DNA from: Pseudomonadota bacterium
GTDB lineage: Bacteria > Desulfobacterota > Desulfobacteria > Desulfobacterales > Desulfosarcinaceae
Direction: 5' to 3'
Assembly: GCA_023435265.1 (NCBI GenBank)
Contig: JAEYRZ010000117.1
Location: 9,379-73,378, forward strand
DNA length: 64,000 bases
Part shown: piece after piece, positions 36,724 through 45,758 of the stretch
Layout: the number at the start of each line of letters is the position of its first letter
How positions within the stretch are numbered: position 1 is the first letter of the stretch
Notes under the pieces: model-generated
The model's database searches: none
Seen by the model: only the letters and a program-made list of their open reading frames with translations
What the model was told of the DNA's origin: nothing
Translations under genes and position numbers: made by a program

Positions 36724-37718
36724 ACCATTCCGAACACAGACTGCAGGATTCTTTTCAACGCGATATCCGCTACCTCCGGATTTCGGTGACCGACCGGTGC
36801 AATTTGCGCTGCCGGTACTGCGCGCCTGCGGCACCCGAACGCATCGACCGCCGGCAACTTCTGACCCTTGAAGAAATCCATCGGCTGGTGAAGGTGGCCA
36901 CCAGCCTGGGCATCCGGAAGGTGCGCTTGACGGGTGGCGAACCGCTGGTCCGCAACGGCATCATCGACCTGATCGGATGCCTTTCCGGCTTGAAGGACCT
37001 GCGGGACATCGCCCTGACCACCAACGGGACGCTGTTGAAGCGCTTCGGCCGGCCGCTGAAAGAAACCGGCCTGCGACGTCTCAACATCAGCCTGGATACG
37101 CTCGATCGGGAAAAATTCAGGGTGCTCACCGGCGTCGATCTGTTCGATACGGTTTGGGAAGGAATCATGCTGGCGGCCGATCTCGGCTTCGCCCCCATCA
37201 AAATCAACACGGTCGTGATGAAGGGGTACAACGATGACGAAATCGAATCCCTGGCGCAACTCTCCCGGCGTTATCCGTTCCACATGCGGTTTATTGAATA
37301 CATGCCCATCGGAACCCGTCCGGACACCGTGCACAACCAATTCTATCCCGCCGGCCGAATCCGCGAACGCCTCGAAGCGCTCGGCGACCTTGCGGCGATC
37401 GAGCACGATGGATTCGACGGACCGGCGCAACGGCTGCGCTTCAAGGACGGCGTCGGCGAAATCGGCCTGATCGCCTCGATGAGCGCGCATTTCTGCGGTA
37501 CCTGCAACCGCCTGCGGCTTACGTCGAGCGGGCATCTGCGCCCGTGCCTCTTGTCGGACGAGCAGATCAGCATCATCGAACCGCTGCGCCGCGGAGCCAC
37601 GGATCAGGAACTGGAAACCATCTTCATGCACGTCGCATCCATGAAAAAGCGCGAGCACCTGCTCTCGTTCAACGGTCACTGCGGGCTGCGCGGCCAGATG
37701 GTCCACATCGGAGGCTAG
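36717..37718 (+). CDS. moaA: GTP 3',8-cyclase MoaA
   Basis: Predicted protein of 333 residues from the ATG at 36717, which overlaps the end of moeA. The N-terminal radical SAM cluster is CNLRCRYC, the SAM site follows as VRLTGGEPLVR, and the C-terminal second [4Fe-4S] cluster is FCGTCNRLRLTSSGHLRPC. The conserved C-terminal double glycine tail is HIGG. It converts GTP to 3',8-cyclo-7,8-dihydro-GTP, the first step of Moco synthesis; moaC, moaD and moaE are not in the window. Confidence 0.92.
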   Translation: MLNHSEHRLQDSFQRDIRYLRISVTDRCNLRCRYCAPAAPERIDRRQLLTLEEIHRLVKVATSLGIRKVRLTGGEPLVRNGIIDLIGCLSGLKDLRDIALTTNGTLLKRFGRPLKETGLRRLNISLDTLDREKFRVLTGVDLFDTVWEGIMLAADLGFAPIKINTVVMKGYNDDEIESLAQLSRRYPFHMRFIEYMPIGTRPDTVHNQFYPAGRIRERLEALGDLAAIEHDGFDGPAQRLRFKDGVGEIGLIASMSAHFCGTCNRLRLTSSGHLRPCLLSDEQISIIEPLRRGATDQELETIFMHVASMKKREHLLSFNGHCGLRGQMVHIGG

Positions 37719-37723
37719 CGCAC

Positions 37724-38335
37724 GTGCCCGGCGGCGACCCATCGACCCATTGTTGTGCGGTGATCCTTTCGGGCGGGCTGAATTCCCGCATGGGCGGCCG
37801 CAACAAAGCCCTGCTGGAATTCGACGGCCAACGGATGCTGGACCGGGTGCTCGCCGCTCTCGACGGGCTCTTCGAGGAGATCCTGATCGTCTCACGCGAT
37901 CCCGGCGCTTACTCCCGCTGGCCGATCCGGGTGGTCGCCGACATTTTCGAAGCCCGCTCCTCTCTGACCGGTGTTCACGCCGGCCTGACGCGCTGCAGGG
38001 CGCCCTACGCCTTCGTGGTGCCATGCGACGCACCTTTTTTAAAGAAGGCATTGATCCAGATGCTGCTGGAAGCGATAAGGCCTGAACTGGATGCCGTCGT
38101 CCCATTCCATAACGGCTGCTATCAGCCGCTTTGTGCTGTCTATTCCAAGCGCTGCCTGGGACCGATCGAAGCGCAACTCGCCCGGGGCAACTTGAAAATC
38201 ATCGATTTCTTCGACCGCATCCACCTGCAGCGCGTGCCTTCCGAAACGCTGCAACAAGCCGATCCGACCCTGCAATCGTTTATCAACGTCAACACACCCG
38301 AAGCCCTGGAGGCCTGCCGCCGGCGGATTGGATGA
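37724..38335 (+). CDS. mobA: Molybdenum cofactor guanylyltransferase MobA
   Basis: Predicted protein of 203 residues from a GTG at 37724 with GGAGG upstream. The nucleotide-binding signature ILSGGLNSRMGGRNKALLEF is at 14-33, and FVVPCDAPFLKK carries the metal-binding aspartate. The family joins GMP to Mo-molybdopterin to form bis-MGD, the form used by DMSO-reductase-family enzymes such as the transhydroxylase at 47875. It ends the Moco operon that starts at 33384. Confidence 0.87.
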   Translation: MPGGDPSTHCCAVILSGGLNSRMGGRNKALLEFDGQRMLDRVLAALDGLFEEILIVSRDPGAYSRWPIRVVADIFEARSSLTGVHAGLTRCRAPYAFVVPCDAPFLKKALIQMLLEAIRPELDAVVPFHNGCYQPLCAVYSKRCLGPIEAQLARGNLKIIDFFDRIHLQRVPSETLQQADPTLQSFINVNTPEALEACRRRIG

Positions 38336-38546
38336 AGCCTCAAGCGCGCAGCCGTTGAATTCCCTGCATGCGGAGCCGGGATTGATGCTCTGCGGAATGA
38401 ATAAAGCCAGGCGTTGATCCTAAGTACATATATTATATAAGTATCCCATATCATTCCGAGTCGGGGCCGGATCGGCATCGCAATCGAACTGGATATCCCG
38501 ATTCCGATCCCGAGACCGGCCGATCAACCGGAAGCTGCGAAACAAA
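38336..38546. repeat. Intergenic repeat region downstream of mobA
   Basis: No gene is seen. TCCTAAGTACATA (38418-38430) also occurs at 10489-10501. An A/T-rich patch TATATTATATAAGTAT follows it. GTCGGGGCCGGATCGGCATCG at 38462-38482 is similar to the element near 14000, and the later CCCGATTCCGATCCCGAG could pair with it. Confidence 0.5.
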
Positions 38547-38582
38547 AACCGGATCTCCGCCCATGCGGGCGGAAAATCCGGT
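38547..38582 (-). terminator. Terminator of the minus-strand thiolase gene
   Basis: On the minus strand AACCGGAT and ATCCGGTT form the outer stem, with an inner stem of CCGCCCGCATGGGCGG, followed by TTTTTG. This ends the thiolase gene at 38612. Confidence 0.75.
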
Positions 38583-38611
38583 TCATTACGAACGCTGTCT
38601 TTTGTTGGGGT

Positions 38612-39892
38612 CTACGCTCTTTCGAGCACCACCGCCATGCCCTGCCCGCCCCCGATGCACAGAGAAGCCAGCCCCAGCGCATGGTCTTTGCGCACCATTT
38701 CGTGGAGCAGCGTCACCAGAATGCGGGCGCCGGAGCAGCCGATGGGATGGCCGATCGAAATGCCGCTGCCTTTTACGTTGGTCTTTTCCGGGTCGCATTT
38801 GAGCTCGCGCATACAGGCGATCGCTTGCGAGGCGAACGCTTCGTTCAATTCGATGGCGCCGAAATCGTCGATGCGCAGATTCTCCTGATGCAGCAGTTTG
38901 CGCACCGCCGGCACAGGGCCGAGGCCCATGTAAGCCGGGTCCAGACCGCCGGAGGCCCAGGCGCGGATCCTGGCCAGCGGAGCAAGTCCCAGCTGCCGCG
39001 CCTTTTCGGCGCTCATCAACAATAGAGCGGCGGCGCCGTCATTGATTCCCGACGCATTGCCGGCCGTGACGGTCCCCTCCTTCTTGAAAGCGGGCTTCAG
39101 TTTGGCCATCTTTTCCGGGCTGGTCTCCATGGGGCGCTCGTCCACCTCGAAAAGCAGCGGGTCGCCCTTGCGCTGGGGGATGGTTACCGGAACGATTTCC
39201 TGTTTGTACCATCCCTGTGCGGATGCGTTCCGCGCCCGCTGATGGCTCAAGGCGCCCAGTTCGTCCTGGGCCTGTCGGGAGATGCCGTATTTTTCGGCGA
39301 TGTTTTCGGCGGTGATGCCCATGTGGTAACCGTAAAAGATTTCATACAGACCATCGAAGACCACCAGGTCGACGAGCTCCGCATTGTTCATGCGTGCGCC
39401 CCAGCGTGCGGAGGGCAGGGCATACGGGATCATGCTCATGTTCTCCATGCCGCCGGCCAGCATGATTTCGGCCTCGCCGCTGCGGATCGCCTGGGCGGCC
39501 AGGGTGACCGCCTTCATTCCCGAGGCGCAGACTTTGTTGACCGTGAATGCGGGTGTTTCCTTGGGGACGCCCGCGCGGATCATCGCCTGCCGGGCTACGT
39601 TCTGTCCCTGCCCTGCACCCACCACATTGCCCATGATCACTTCGTCCACGGCAACCGGCTGGAGGTCTTCGGCATAATCATAGCCCTTTTCCTCCAGCGG
39701 CAGGCGGGCCTGATCCTTGAGTCCGTCGGGTGCGAACCGGGCCCGTTCACCGGCGACCGGCTTGAGGCCCACTTTCTTCAAAGCAGCGTTCAACACGAGG
39801 GCGCCCAACTGGACCACGGGTGTATTCTGGAGCGTTCCACCAAAATTGCCAACGGCCGTCCGGGTGCCGGACACGATGACGATATCTCTCAT
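38612..39892 (-). CDS. Acetyl-CoA acetyltransferase (thiolase)
   Basis: Predicted protein of 426 residues from the ATG at 39892 with AGGAGG upstream. The catalytic elements are complete: [18 protein letters not shown] (active-site Cys), [26 protein letters not shown] (His) and the C-terminal [13 protein letters not shown] (second Cys). A segment of about 30 residues near 35-70 ([20 protein letters not shown]) is extra compared with typical 390-residue thiolases. It cleaves or forms acetoacetyl-CoA. Its location between mobA and mobB appears incidental. Confidence 0.88.
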   Translation of the reverse strand: MRDIVIVSGTRTAVGNFGGTLQNTPVVQLGALVLNAALKKVGLKPVAGERARFAPDGLKDQARLPLEEKGYDYAEDLQPVAVDEVIMGNVVGAGQGQNVARQAMIRAGVPKETPAFTVNKVCASGMKAVTLAAQAIRSGEAEIMLAGGMENMSMIPYALPSARWGARMNNAELVDLVVFDGLYEIFYGYHMGITAENIAEKYGISRQAQDELGALSHQRARNASAQGWYKQEIVPVTIPQRKGDPLLFEVDERPMETSPEKMAKLKPAFKKEGTVTAGNASGINDGAAALLLMSAEKARQLGLAPLARIRAWASGGLDPAYMGLGPVPAVRKLLHQENLRIDDFGAIELNEAFASQAIACMRELKCDPEKTNVKGSGISIGHPIGCSGARILVTLLHEMVRKDHALGLASLCIGGGQGMAVVLERA

Positions 39893-39977
39893 ATCTCCTC
39901 CTAAACTTTTCAAAGCGCGATCAATTCACGTTCGAATGAGATACCTGTAGAAAACAGCCGGACAAAAGGCGAACGAT

Positions 39978-40499
39978 TCAGCCGTTTGCCGAATCCGGCT
40001 GTTTGTGCAGGTATTCGTTCTGGATGAAGTCGGCCAGGGATTTTACATCGTCGATGTCGAAGCGGGGCACTCCCAGATCGACCGGCACATCCGACATGAC
40101 CGCCACCAGGTTTTTCCTGTTTTCCTTCGAATGCAGTGGTTCGCGGTGCGCCGCGCTGCGAAAAACCTCGATCTGCGGTTTGTGGGCTTGTTTGTAGCCC
40201 TCGGTGATCACGAGGTCCATATCGCCGAAAAACTGTGCTGCAATCTGATCGATATCGAGTTCTTCCTCCACATCCTTGATGAGCGATATTTTCCAGGGCG
40301 AGGAAATGACGACCGTCTGGGCCCCGGCCTGCTTGTGGCGCCAGGTATCCTTGCCCTTGTGATCGATTTCGAATCCGTGGGTGTCGTGCTTGATGGTGCC
40401 CACACGCACCCCTCGGCTTCTCAGCTCGGGAATCAATTTTTCAAGCAGCGTCGTTTTTCCGGAATTTTTTTTACTGACGATCGAGATAACAGGCGGCAT
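39978..40499 (-). CDS. mobB: Molybdopterin-guanine dinucleotide biosynthesis protein MobB
   Basis: Predicted protein of 173 residues with GAGGAG upstream. Walker A is SKKNSGKTTLLEKLIPEL, and IKHDTHGFEIDHKGKDTWRH then KQAGA is the MobB signature. The C-terminal part is GDMDLVITEGYKQAHKPQIE. It is a GTP-binding helper of MobA in forming bis-MGD. It is encoded on the strand opposite the main Moco operon. Confidence 0.9.
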   Translation of the reverse strand: MPPVISIVSKKNSGKTTLLEKLIPELRSRGVRVGTIKHDTHGFEIDHKGKDTWRHKQAGAQTVVISSPWKISLIKDVEEELDIDQIAAQFFGDMDLVITEGYKQAHKPQIEVFRSAAHREPLHSKENRKNLVAVMSDVPVDLGVPRFDIDDVKSLADFIQNEYLHKQPDSANG

Positions 40500-40551
40500 T
40501 AGCGCTCCTCACGCGATAAACACGGTCCACCGGCTCTGAACTGGGAGTGGA

Positions 40552-41070
40552 TTATTCGGATACGGGGGGGACGACCAGAACGGGCACCTTCGATTTGCGT
40601 AGGATCGCCTTTATCGTGTTCCCGATCTTGGTGTCGCTAATGAAACCCTCGCGAGAGGCCACGATGATCAAGTCGCAGTTATAGTTCTTGCTGGTTTCGA
40701 TCACATCTTCGACCACATCGCCGTCCGTAACCACGATTTCCCGCGAGTGAAAGCCGCACGAGGCGTCATCGATGCCGACTTGGTCGCAGAACTGCGACAA
40801 TGCCGCCCGGATCACCGCGTTGGAAGATTGTTTGGCGATCAGAACCTGGCGGGCGTCGTTCTCGTGAGAAGCCGCCATGCGCTTCCATTGTTCCTCTCCC
40901 AGCATGCCCCGCAAACGGCCTTCCACATAATCGGGCATTTTTTCGATGACATGCAGAAGCACGATGGTGGCCTGATAGCGGGTGGCCAGCGCCGCGGCGT
41001 AATCGAAGGCCTGGCGGCAGTTTTCAGACAGGTTTGTTGCAAACAGGATGTTCTTGAATGGCCTGAACAT
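40552..41070 (-). CDS. Universal stress protein, UspA family
   Basis: Predicted protein of 172 residues with GGAGGAGG upstream. The N-terminus KNILFATNLSENCRQAFDYA and C-terminus IVASREGFISDTKIGNTIKA followed by KSKVPVLVVPP match the UspA fold; the usual ATP-binding G-x2-G-x9-G-S/T is only partly kept (SREG then IGNT), so ATP binding is uncertain. These proteins accumulate in starvation and stress. Confidence 0.86.
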   Translation of the reverse strand: MFRPFKNILFATNLSENCRQAFDYAAALATRYQATIVLLHVIEKMPDYVEGRLRGMLGEEQWKRMAASHENDARQVLIAKQSSNAVIRAALSQFCDQVGIDDASCGFHSREIVVTDGDVVEDVIETSKNYNCDLIIVASREGFISDTKIGNTIKAILRKSKVPVLVVPPVSE

Positions 41071-41421
41071 GACTCAACCTCCTCCTCATTTTTACAAAAT
41101 CCTGAATCGAACCGATCGAAACCTTGACGGACGGGGCGTTGGCCGTGGTCATGGAGGTTGCATCGACGACACGTTGCGTTCGCAGTGGCGTGCAGTGTCC
41201 TGTATGCAAAGTTTCACACAAAGCACCCACCTCATCCTATCCCCTTCCAGAACGTCAACGTTTACAATATAAAGGTTTGCACCGTCAAGGCAAGTTTCGG
41301 CATCCGGAGGATTTCCCTACCTTTTAAAGAAACGCGTTCCTCCAGGAATGCCGCGGCGCGAAAAGAATACATTTTGATATTGACACAAGCGTGTTTTTCA
41401 TGAAATTTTACATGTTATTTT
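41071..41421. promoter_or_regulatory. Divergent control region, usp / GntR
   Basis: No gene is seen in these 351 bases. TTGACA at 41380-41385 and the near-palindromic CATGAAATTTTACATG at 41399-41414 lie just before the GntR start and may be a promoter with an autoregulatory operator. The TTGACA plus paired CATG arrangement resembles the one at 33281-33302 near the paralogous GntR gene. Confidence 0.4.
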
Positions 41422-42186
41422 ATGGCATCGACCGGCTTCGATTCAGAACCTCTTATTAGGGGTCGAGTTTCGCACCGGCGGAGATTTTCAACCGTGTTGA
41501 CGAACAGTTCCCTGGCCAGCGACAATAACCTGGCCTTGAAGATATACAAAAATATCCGCAGGATGATGCTCGATTATGAAATCGTTCCCGGGCAGCGCCT
41601 GATTTTCTCCGACCTGGCCAAGCGCTTCAACGTCAGCCGGACTCCGGTGAATACGGCTCTGGCCATGCTGGCCAAAGAGGGGTTTCTCGATTTCGTTCCG
41701 CACCAGGGCTACACGGTACACCGGATCACAAAAGCCGAGGCGGATTGTCTCTACGAGATACTGGGGATCATCACCGGCGGAACCATCGCCCGCTCGATAC
41801 GCAGGCTGACGCCGGCGCATCTCGAGGCTCTGCAGAGATGCCAGCAGGGCTGTGAAAAAGCGCTGGCCGAACAGACCACCCGCGAGCAATTCCTGCTCGA
41901 CCAGGAATTCCACGCCTACACCATCGAAATCGCCCAGATCCGGGGCCTGGCGGATTACTTTCGCTCGATCTACCAGCAGCTGTACCTGCGCACCACCCTG
42001 AAAGGCCTGCATCATGAGCGGGCCAGGGCGGTCGTGCAGGAGCACCATCAGCTCCTGGAGGCGATCCGCCAGAGAGATGTCGAAGAAGCCGGTTCCGTGC
42101 TGGAACAGCATTTCCGGGCCGGCAAGCAGTACGTTTTCGACGAGCTTTTCAACACACCGACCGTTCAACCGCTTGCCCGCCCCTGA
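41422..42186 (+). CDS. GntR-family regulator, FCD domain (paralogue 2)
   Basis: The frame from the ATG at 41422 gives 254 residues. No ribosome site precedes it, and a GTG at 41494 with CGGAGA upstream would give about 230 residues and matches the paralogue better. The winged helix reads PGQRLIFSDLAKRFNVSRTP and VNTALAMLAKEGFLDFVPHQ, almost the same as paralogue 1. The FCD domain has LLDQEFHAYTIEIA. It probably regulates an adjacent organic-acid or aromatic locus and may share operators with paralogue 1. It converges with the MFS gene at 42231. Confidence 0.85.
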   Translation: MASTGFDSEPLIRGRVSHRRRFSTVLTNSSLASDNNLALKIYKNIRRMMLDYEIVPGQRLIFSDLAKRFNVSRTPVNTALAMLAKEGFLDFVPHQGYTVHRITKAEADCLYEILGIITGGTIARSIRRLTPAHLEALQRCQQGCEKALAEQTTREQFLLDQEFHAYTIEIAQIRGLADYFRSIYQQLYLRTTLKGLHHERARAVVQEHHQLLEAIRQRDVEEAGSVLEQHFRAGKQYVFDELFNTPTVQPLARP

Positions 42187-42230
42187 GGCGCCCGCCTTCG
42201 AGGCATACGAACGCGCCCACGTAGCCCGGT

Positions 42231-43478
42231 TCAGCGACTGAATCCGGCGGCCGCAGTTTCGTCCACCTGCTTTTCACGGATCAGTACGGCGCAAACGACC
42301 GCAACCAGGCAGGCCATGCCGTAGAGGCTCAGAACGAGCCGGTAGTCTCCATGTCGATCGAAGAAGAAGCCTCCCAGATAGGCCCAGAGGCCTCCGCTGA
42401 GATGATGGGCGGTCGTGATGACACCGGTGATCAGGCCAAGATGGGTCAAACCGAAAAGCCGCCCCATGAGCGTGGTTGTGATCGGTGCGGTAATCAGCAT
42501 GGTGAACCCGAATCCCAGGGCGAACAGATAGAACGCGGCGGTGGTCTGATATTTCAAGATCAGCAGGAACAGCGCGCCGCGCAGCACAAACGTCAGCACC
42601 AGCGGGAGTTTGTCTCCCAGGCGATCGATCGCCCGGCCGGCGGAAAGGACCCCGATCAGGCTCAACAAGCCGAACCAGGCCAGCATCCCGGCGGCGGTTT
42701 CGGCCGATACCGCGTAGTCGGTCACCATGGGCACCAGATGCAGAAGAACCAGATAATCGCCTCCGCCGCAGACGATCATCACCACCATGAAAAGCCAGAA
42801 GGCCGAGGTGCGCATGGCGGCCTGCAGTGAAAGATCGTGCTCGCTGAAACCGGAGATGCCTGCGCTCGCCGCTTCTCTCCCGAGCGGCACGAGTCCTTGT
42901 GCGGCCGGATCGTCCCGGATCAACCACAGCGTCATGCCCCAATTCACCACCAGCAGGGCGAGGCCGATCAGTACGAATACCCAGCGCCAGCCCAGAGATG
43001 CGTTGAGCAGGGTGACCAGCGGAACCAGGAGATACTGACCGAGGCAGCCTCCACCCAGAGCGAGACTGACCGCCACCCCGCGGTGCCGGTGGAACCAGCG
43101 GGTGGTCAGGGCGGCGAACAGCGGAATCGAAGTGCCTCCGAAACCGATGGCGGTGATCACCCCGTACAGCAGGCAAAACTGCCATAAGGATTCGACAAGG
43201 GCGGTGCCGATATGGCCGAACCCCAGGAACAGGCTGGCAACCAGAATCACACGGCGGGCGCCGTAGCGATCGAAGAGGCGCCCCACAACCGTCAAGGTGA
43301 GGGCGAATACGGCCATATTGAGAAAGACCGCCGCCGAAACCTCACCCCTGCTCCATCCCAGCTCGGCGATTATCGGTTTAAAGAGCAGACCGAATACCGA
43401 ACGGGCGCCCTGAACGAAAAAAAGAATGACGAAGGCGCTTGCCAGCACATACCAGCCAAAAAACAGACGACGTCTCAT
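42231..43478 (-). CDS. MFS transporter (oxalate/monocarboxylate-type)
   Basis: Predicted protein of 415 residues with twelve hydrophobic segments in two groups of six and a central polar loop (about 185-215). The family loop motifs are VGRLFDRYGARRVIL between helices 2 and 3 and RAIDRLGDKLPLVL in the second half. The N-terminus FFGWYVLASAFVILFFVQGA resembles the OxlT/monocarboxylate branch. A carboxylate is the likely substrate. It is co-directional with the IclR gene at 43529, 50 bases away, so the two may be an operon. Confidence 0.8.
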   Translation of the reverse strand: MRRRLFFGWYVLASAFVILFFVQGARSVFGLLFKPIIAELGWSRGEVSAAVFLNMAVFALTLTVVGRLFDRYGARRVILVASLFLGFGHIGTALVESLWQFCLLYGVITAIGFGGTSIPLFAALTTRWFHRHRGVAVSLALGGGCLGQYLLVPLVTLLNASLGWRWVFVLIGLALLVVNWGMTLWLIRDDPAAQGLVPLGREAASAGISGFSEHDLSLQAAMRTSAFWLFMVVMIVCGGGDYLVLLHLVPMVTDYAVSAETAAGMLAWFGLLSLIGVLSAGRAIDRLGDKLPLVLTFVLRGALFLLILKYQTTAAFYLFALGFGFTMLITAPITTTLMGRLFGLTHLGLITGVITTAHHLSGGLWAYLGGFFFDRHGDYRLVLSLYGMACLVAVVCAVLIREKQVDETAAAGFSR

Positions 43479-43528
43479 CGATTTACCCGGCCGGAATCAT
43501 ATCGTCCGGCTATTTCAGAATTATCGGA

Positions 43529-44293
43529 TCAGGAATGAAACAGGCGCTGAGATATTTCAGCTGCGGTTTGCTTGAGGGGGGCGGAAACCTCCTTCAAGAA
43601 CGCATCGGTCATCCGAAAAGCCGGCCCCGCGATGACCACCGCGGCCACCGCTGTTTTCTCGTGGTTGAAAATCGGGGTCGCGATGGCGTAGCTGTCTTCG
43701 TAGCGCTCACCGCGGTCAAAGGCCAGGCCCGTGTTTCTGACCTCCTCCAGGACGGCCCGGTAGGCTTTCTTGGACATGATGGTATTGGCGTTGAAGAAGG
43801 TGAACTTCTTTTTCAGCACCTGATCGACCACGCTTGGTGCGCTGTAGGCCAAAATCGCCTTGGCGCCCGCTGTTACGTTGATGGGAACCTGTTCGCTGGG
43901 CCGGAATGAAAAACGAATATGTCCCTGGCCCTCCACATGGCAGGCCAGTACGACATTGCTGCCCGAAATCACCTCGAGGGCCACACTTTCGCCGACCTTG
44001 CGGGATAATTCGCTGAGAAAGGGCTGGGAAATCGCGACGATGCTGTTGCTCAGGGATCTTGTGGCGGCATTTCCGATCTCCGCGGCCGAACGACCGAGAC
44101 AATACTTCTTATTGTCCGAGTTTTGTTGTAAGAAACCATTGCCGGCCAGCAGGTGGAGCAGTCGGCTGACAGTCGATTTGTGGATTCCGAGCTTTTTGCT
44201 GATTTCAAGCGTGCCCATTTCCTGATTGGAGGGGACGAAGCTCATCAGAATCTTGAGCGCTTTTTCAGTAGATGAAAGATTTTCCGAGTTCAT
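43529..44293 (-). CDS. IclR-family transcriptional regulator
   Basis: Predicted protein of 254 residues from the ATG at 44293; longer starts are possible (44305, 44338, 44416) but the family usually begins close to the helix-turn-helix. The winged helix is ALKILMSFVPSNQEMGTLEI then SKKLGIHKSTVSRLLHLLAG. The C-terminal GAF-like effector domain reads VALEVISGSNVVLACHVEGQ and AIATPIFNHEKTAVAAVVIA. IclR regulators bind organic acids or aromatics and control their catabolism. It is divergent from the TRAP genes and so is the best candidate regulator of the catabolic island. Confidence 0.88.
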   Translation of the reverse strand: MNSENLSSTEKALKILMSFVPSNQEMGTLEISKKLGIHKSTVSRLLHLLAGNGFLQQNSDNKKYCLGRSAAEIGNAATRSLSNSIVAISQPFLSELSRKVGESVALEVISGSNVVLACHVEGQGHIRFSFRPSEQVPINVTAGAKAILAYSAPSVVDQVLKKKFTFFNANTIMSKKAYRAVLEEVRNTGLAFDRGERYEDSYAIATPIFNHEKTAVAAVVIAGPAFRMTDAFLKEVSAPLKQTAAEISQRLFHS

Positions 44294-44353
44294 GTCGGTC
44301 GGCATTCCTGAAGTTCGGTCCGCGGGCGGACGCATCATACGATCCATATATGT

Positions 44354-44377
44354 TTCAAATAATGCAACCATGTTGCA
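44354..44377. promoter_or_regulatory. Candidate IclR operator in the iclR / dctP intergenic region
   Basis: TTCAAATAATGCAAC runs into the perfect inverted repeat TGCAAC-CAT-GTTGCA (44363-44377). A nearly identical TTCAAATATATGCAAC with a separate GTTGCA lies upstream of the transhydroxylase (47751-47787). The rest of the 350-base intergenic region holds no gene that I can support. Confidence 0.5.
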
Positions 44378-44643
44378 AATAAAGGAATCGATAGTGAAAA
44401 GCGGGCCGGCTGTCAAGTTCTCTTTTTCGAAATACGCAAAAAGGTTTAGCGATGGTCATGCCCCGAATGCGATGGCGTTTTCCGTAAGCCAAACAAAACG
44501 CCCGGTAACGAAAATATGCTTGACTGGCGATTTTCCGCGTGCAAGATTACATGCAATTTTCTTCTACTTCCCCTTCGCGCTCCTGCTTCCACAGTGAAGC
44601 GCGGGCCGAGGGCATCACAAACACCAAAGACAGGGAGTGCACC

Positions 44644-45669
44644 ATGAGAAAGCGAATCGCCTTCATGTTCGTCCTGGCAGCGCTCGTATCGGCCATTGCG
44701 GCAAACGGCTTTGCCGCGCCGACGACGCTTCGGTTTGCACAACAAAATCCCGACACCGGCTGGAGTACCATCAACTGCGTGATACCCTGGCTGGAGCAGG
44801 TGGAAAAAGCGACCAACGGCCAGATCAAATTTCAGTCGTATCACAGCCAGACCCTCGCCAAAGGCAAGGACATGTGGAATGCCGTCAAGGCCGGCATCAC
44901 AGATGTCGGCTGGTGTTTTCACGGCTACTGGCCCGGCATGACGCCGCTCTCGGACGTGATCAGCCTGCCGGCCCTGCCGTTCCGCTCGGCCGAAAAAGGG
45001 AGCGAAGTACTGTGGAAGCTTTATGAGAAATTCCCCTCGATCCAGAACGAGTACAAGGATGTGAAGGTGCTGCTGTTCTATACCAGCGAGCCCTACACCC
45101 TGCTCACGCGCAAGCCGGTCCAGAGCATGGAAGATATGAAGGGGCTCAAGATCCGGATGACCGGCGGCCCCCCCACCGACATGATGAAGGCCCTGGGCGG
45201 TGTCCCGGTGCTGATTCCCATGCCGGACAATTACATTTCGATGCAGAAGGGCGTCATCGACGGGCTTGGCGTACCTTGGGAAGCCATCCATGTCTGGCGC
45301 TTCTATGAAGTCGGCAACCACTACACCGAAGGCGTATTCCCGGCGGTCTACTTCTCCATCGCGATGAATAAAAATAAATGGAACAGCCTGCCCAAGGACG
45401 TTCAGGACGCCATCATGAAAGTCGGCGGCCTGGAAGGCTCCAAGTTCTGGGGGCGGATGTTCATGGATGCCATGAAGGCCGAGACGCTCAAGACCATCGA
45501 GGCCCAGGGCCAGAAAGCCAACGTGATCCAGCTGAGCGATGCGGAACGCGTGCGCTGGCTGGAAGTGGGCGGCAAACCGATCTGGGCCCAGTGGGTCAAG
45601 GACATGGAAGCCAAGGGTTTCAAGGATGCCCAGCAGATCCTGGACGCCACCCTGGAGCTGTCCAAATAG
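44644..45669 (+). CDS. dctP: TRAP transporter substrate-binding protein DctP
   Basis: Predicted protein of 341 residues from the ATG at 44644 with GACAGGGAG upstream. Residues 1-25 form a signal peptide ending NGFAA. The mature protein has the DctP pattern: WLEQVEKATNGQIKFQSYHS, EDMKGLKIRMTGGPPTDMMK with the arginine that binds a substrate carboxylate, and MQKGVIDGLGVPWEAI. It delivers an organic acid to DctQM. It is the first gene of the presumed dctPQM operon and the closest transporter to the transhydroxylase genes. Confidence 0.9.
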   Translation: MRKRIAFMFVLAALVSAIAANGFAAPTTLRFAQQNPDTGWSTINCVIPWLEQVEKATNGQIKFQSYHSQTLAKGKDMWNAVKAGITDVGWCFHGYWPGMTPLSDVISLPALPFRSAEKGSEVLWKLYEKFPSIQNEYKDVKVLLFYTSEPYTLLTRKPVQSMEDMKGLKIRMTGGPPTDMMKALGGVPVLIPMPDNYISMQKGVIDGLGVPWEAIHVWRFYEVGNHYTEGVFPAVYFSIAMNKNKWNSLPKDVQDAIMKVGGLEGSKFWGRMFMDAMKAETLKTIEAQGQKANVIQLSDAERVRWLEVGGKPIWAQWVKDMEAKGFKDAQQILDATLELSK

Positions 45670-45758
45670 TCAACCCTACAGGGAACACGTAAATCCAGGC
45701 GGTTGCGCGGTGTTTGTCCGCGCAGCCGCCCGTTCTCTACGCCTATTCGGGGTGCCGC

